6,397 nucleotides of DNA from Muribaculaceae bacterium (lineage in GTDB: Bacteria > Bacteroidota > Bacteroidia > Bacteroidales > Muribaculaceae), in NCBI GenBank assembly GCA_029057255.1, contig JAICZO010000491.1, positions 1-6,397 on the forward strand, in the 5' to 3' direction. A program made the position numbers and the translations under genes. Below are positions 5,873 to 6,397 of this stretch, piece by piece (position 1 is the stretch's first letter; each line of letters starts with the position of its first letter). The notes under the pieces are model-generated. The model made no database searches and was not told the origin of the DNA. It saw only the letters and a program-made list of their open reading frames with translations.

Positions 5873-6397
5873 ATGTTCAACCTGTTCAGCAAGCCCAAGA
5901 CACCAGCCCGACTCTGTTTCGCCACCGACATTCACTGCCATGTAGTGCCCGGAGTCGACGACGGCGCTCCAGACCCCGCGACATCGGCTGACCTGATAGA
6001 GAACATGCAGAGATGGGGCATAAGCCGCATAATAGCATCGCCGCACGTCACTCAGAACACCTTCGAGAACGACCGCTCCTCGATAGAGCCGGCTATGGAA
6101 GAGCTGAAAAAAGAGCTGGCAGCGCGCGGAAACGGGATACAGATCAGCCACTCGGCCGAATACCGCATCGACGAGCTGTTCATGGCACGCCTCGAGAGCG
6201 GCGACATCATGCCTCTCCCGGGCCGACACATCCTCATCGAGAACTCGTTCATGCAGGAGCCGTGGAACCTCGACCAACTCATATTCGACCTCCTGGTCAA
6301 GGGATACCACCCCATCCTCGCACATCCCGAGCGCTACAGCTACTACTATAACCGCAAGAAGCGCTACTCCGACCTGCACAACGCCGGACTCATGTTC
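5873..6397 (+). CDS. PHP-family tyrosine-protein phosphatase (CpsB/CapC/YwqE type), N-terminal part
   Basis: Direct translation from the ATG at 5873 gives 175 open codons to the window end. The protein is a metal-dependent phosphatase of the PHP family, the type that removes phosphate from the tyrosine-rich tail of bacterial tyrosine kinases (Wzc/CpsD-like) controlling capsule or exopolysaccharide. Visible metal-site motifs: DIHCHVVPGVDDGAP (19-33, with H21, H23 and D29), SPHV (56-59, H58), SAEYRID (94-100, E96), ILIENSF (120-126, E123) and PILAHPERY (147-155, H151). The last Asp-x-His metal ligand pair expected near the C-terminus lies beyond the window (family length about 240-260). It has no signal peptide and should be cytoplasmic. 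It follows the SPOR gene by 18 bp without a Shine-Dalgarno, as the fourth gene of the rightward operon. A partner kinase or polysaccharide locus is not in view, so the substrate is inferred from the family. Confidence 0.92.
   Translation, partial: MFNLFSKPKTPARLCFATDIHCHVVPGVDDGAPDPATSADLIENMQRWGISRIIASPHVTQNTFENDRSSIEPAMEELKKELAARGNGIQISHSAEYRIDELFMARLESGDIMPLPGRHILIENSFMQEPWNLDQLIFDLLVKGYHPILAHPERYSYYYNRKKRYSDLHNAGLMF

Noticed and set aside
5741..6379. Minus-strand open frame of 212 codons
   Set aside because: It is antisense to the PHP phosphatase and the SPOR gene end. The phosphatase frame carries all the expected metal-binding motifs seen so far.

Overview
The window looks like ordinary chromosome from a GC-rich member of the Bacteroidales (Bacteroidota). 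The evidence is a near-perfect Bacteroidota sigma-ABfr promoter (TTTG, 19 bp, TAATTTTG), the absence of usable Shine-Dalgarno sequences, lipoprotein signal peptides of the Bacteroidota kind, and protein families typical of that order (Pif1-like helicase, tandem META lipoprotein, secreted C1B peptidase, SPOR lipoprotein, CpsB/YwqE-type PHP phosphatase). Frequent ATA codons with high GC would fit Muribaculaceae or a neighbouring family, but the sequence alone does not settle the family.

There are two divergent gene clusters around a 176-bp AT-rich intergenic region (2718-2893). Leftward (minus strand), in transcription order: a tandem-META lipoprotein (2717-1803), an NfsA-like nitroreductase (1791-1039), and the first 346 codons of a Pif1/RecD-like SF1 helicase that leaves the window at position 1. 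The first two genes are 11 bp apart and the last two overlap by one base (TAATG), so this is probably one transcript. Rightward (plus strand): threonine ammonia-lyase with a C-terminal ACT domain (2894-4090), a secreted bleomycin-hydrolase/PepC-like cysteine peptidase (4110-5318), a SPOR-domain lipoprotein (5315-5854, ATGA overlap) and the first 175 codons of a PHP-family tyrosine-protein phosphatase (5873 onward, cut by the window end). Gaps of 19, -4 and 18 bp again suggest one operon.

Functionally the rightward cluster joins one amino-acid enzyme (threonine to 2-oxobutanoate, the entry to isoleucine) to three genes of envelope or polysaccharide character. The leftward cluster joins an envelope lipoprotein, a flavin redox enzyme and a DNA helicase. 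No shared pathway links all members of either cluster. Both partial genes at the window edges were read by direct translation and are open throughout.

I see no tRNA, rRNA, CRISPR array, insertion sequence, phage gene, attachment site or convincing intrinsic terminator, and nothing that amounts to a novel defence or mobile system. The features most worth a second look are the compact divergent regulatory region, with a CAAA-N4-TTTG inverted repeat and a 10-bp direct repeat, and the odd gene composition of the two clusters.
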